NCBI GenBank assembly: GCA_007123065.1
Contig: SKSI01000098.1
Coordinates: 1 to 7,409 of the forward strand
Source: Bacteroidales bacterium
GTDB taxonomy: Bacteria; Bacteroidota; Bacteroidia; Bacteroidales; UBA7960
Reading direction: 5' to 3'
DNA: 7,409 nucleotides
Shown: piece by piece, positions 7,393-7,409 of the stretch
Layout: each line of letters opens with the position of its first letter
Position numbering within the stretch: the stretch's first letter is position 1
Notes under the pieces: model-generated
Told to the model about the DNA's origin: nothing
The model's input: only the letters and a program-made list of their open reading frames with translations
Database searches by the model: none
Position numbers and translations under genes: made by a program

Positions 7393-7409
7393 GTTGAAAA
7401 GAGTGAAAC

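Overview
The window reads as a chromosomal segment of a Bacteroidota bacterium. Four things point there: a secreted protein ending in a type IX secretion (T9SS) C-terminal sorting domain; a catalytic domain of the Porphyromonas-type peptidylarginine/agmatine deiminase family; two exact matches to the Bacteroidota -7 promoter motif TAnnTTTG (both TATCTTTG); and no Shine-Dalgarno sequence ahead of any start codon. The order or genus cannot be fixed from this stretch. I see no RNA gene, CRISPR array, insertion sequence or phage gene.

All four genes are on the minus strand, so the window is best read from right to left. At 7385-7392 lies a promoter -7 element. It is followed by yidC (7359-5410, membrane protein insertase), purB (5350-3992, adenylosuccinate lyase) and an MsbA-like ABC half-transporter (4005-2185). 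The gap between yidC and purB is 59 bases with no promoter motif, and purB overlaps the transporter gene by 14 bases, so the three are probably one transcription unit. These are core functions: membrane-protein insertion, purine synthesis, and export of a lipid or other hydrophobic substrate.

A 74-base gap follows (2111-2184), holding a complete Bacteroidota promoter (TTG-N17-TATCTTTG). It drives the last gene (2110 to beyond position 1), a secreted multidomain deiminase that runs off the left edge. I translated this gene by hand for 703 residues without a stop. It has a signal peptide, a full deiminase catalytic domain with all four expected catalytic residues, an Ig-like region, a PKD-like domain, an InlB-repeat-like module and most of a T9SS tail.

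The deiminase is the most interesting object here. It carries an Arg-x-Arg pair at the place where P. gingivalis peptidylarginine deiminase (PPAD) binds the C-terminal carboxylate of its peptide substrates. This suggests a secreted enzyme that citrullinates C-terminal arginines rather than a cytoplasmic agmatine deiminase. The other three genes look ordinary and intact. I found no clear evidence of an undescribed multi-gene system.
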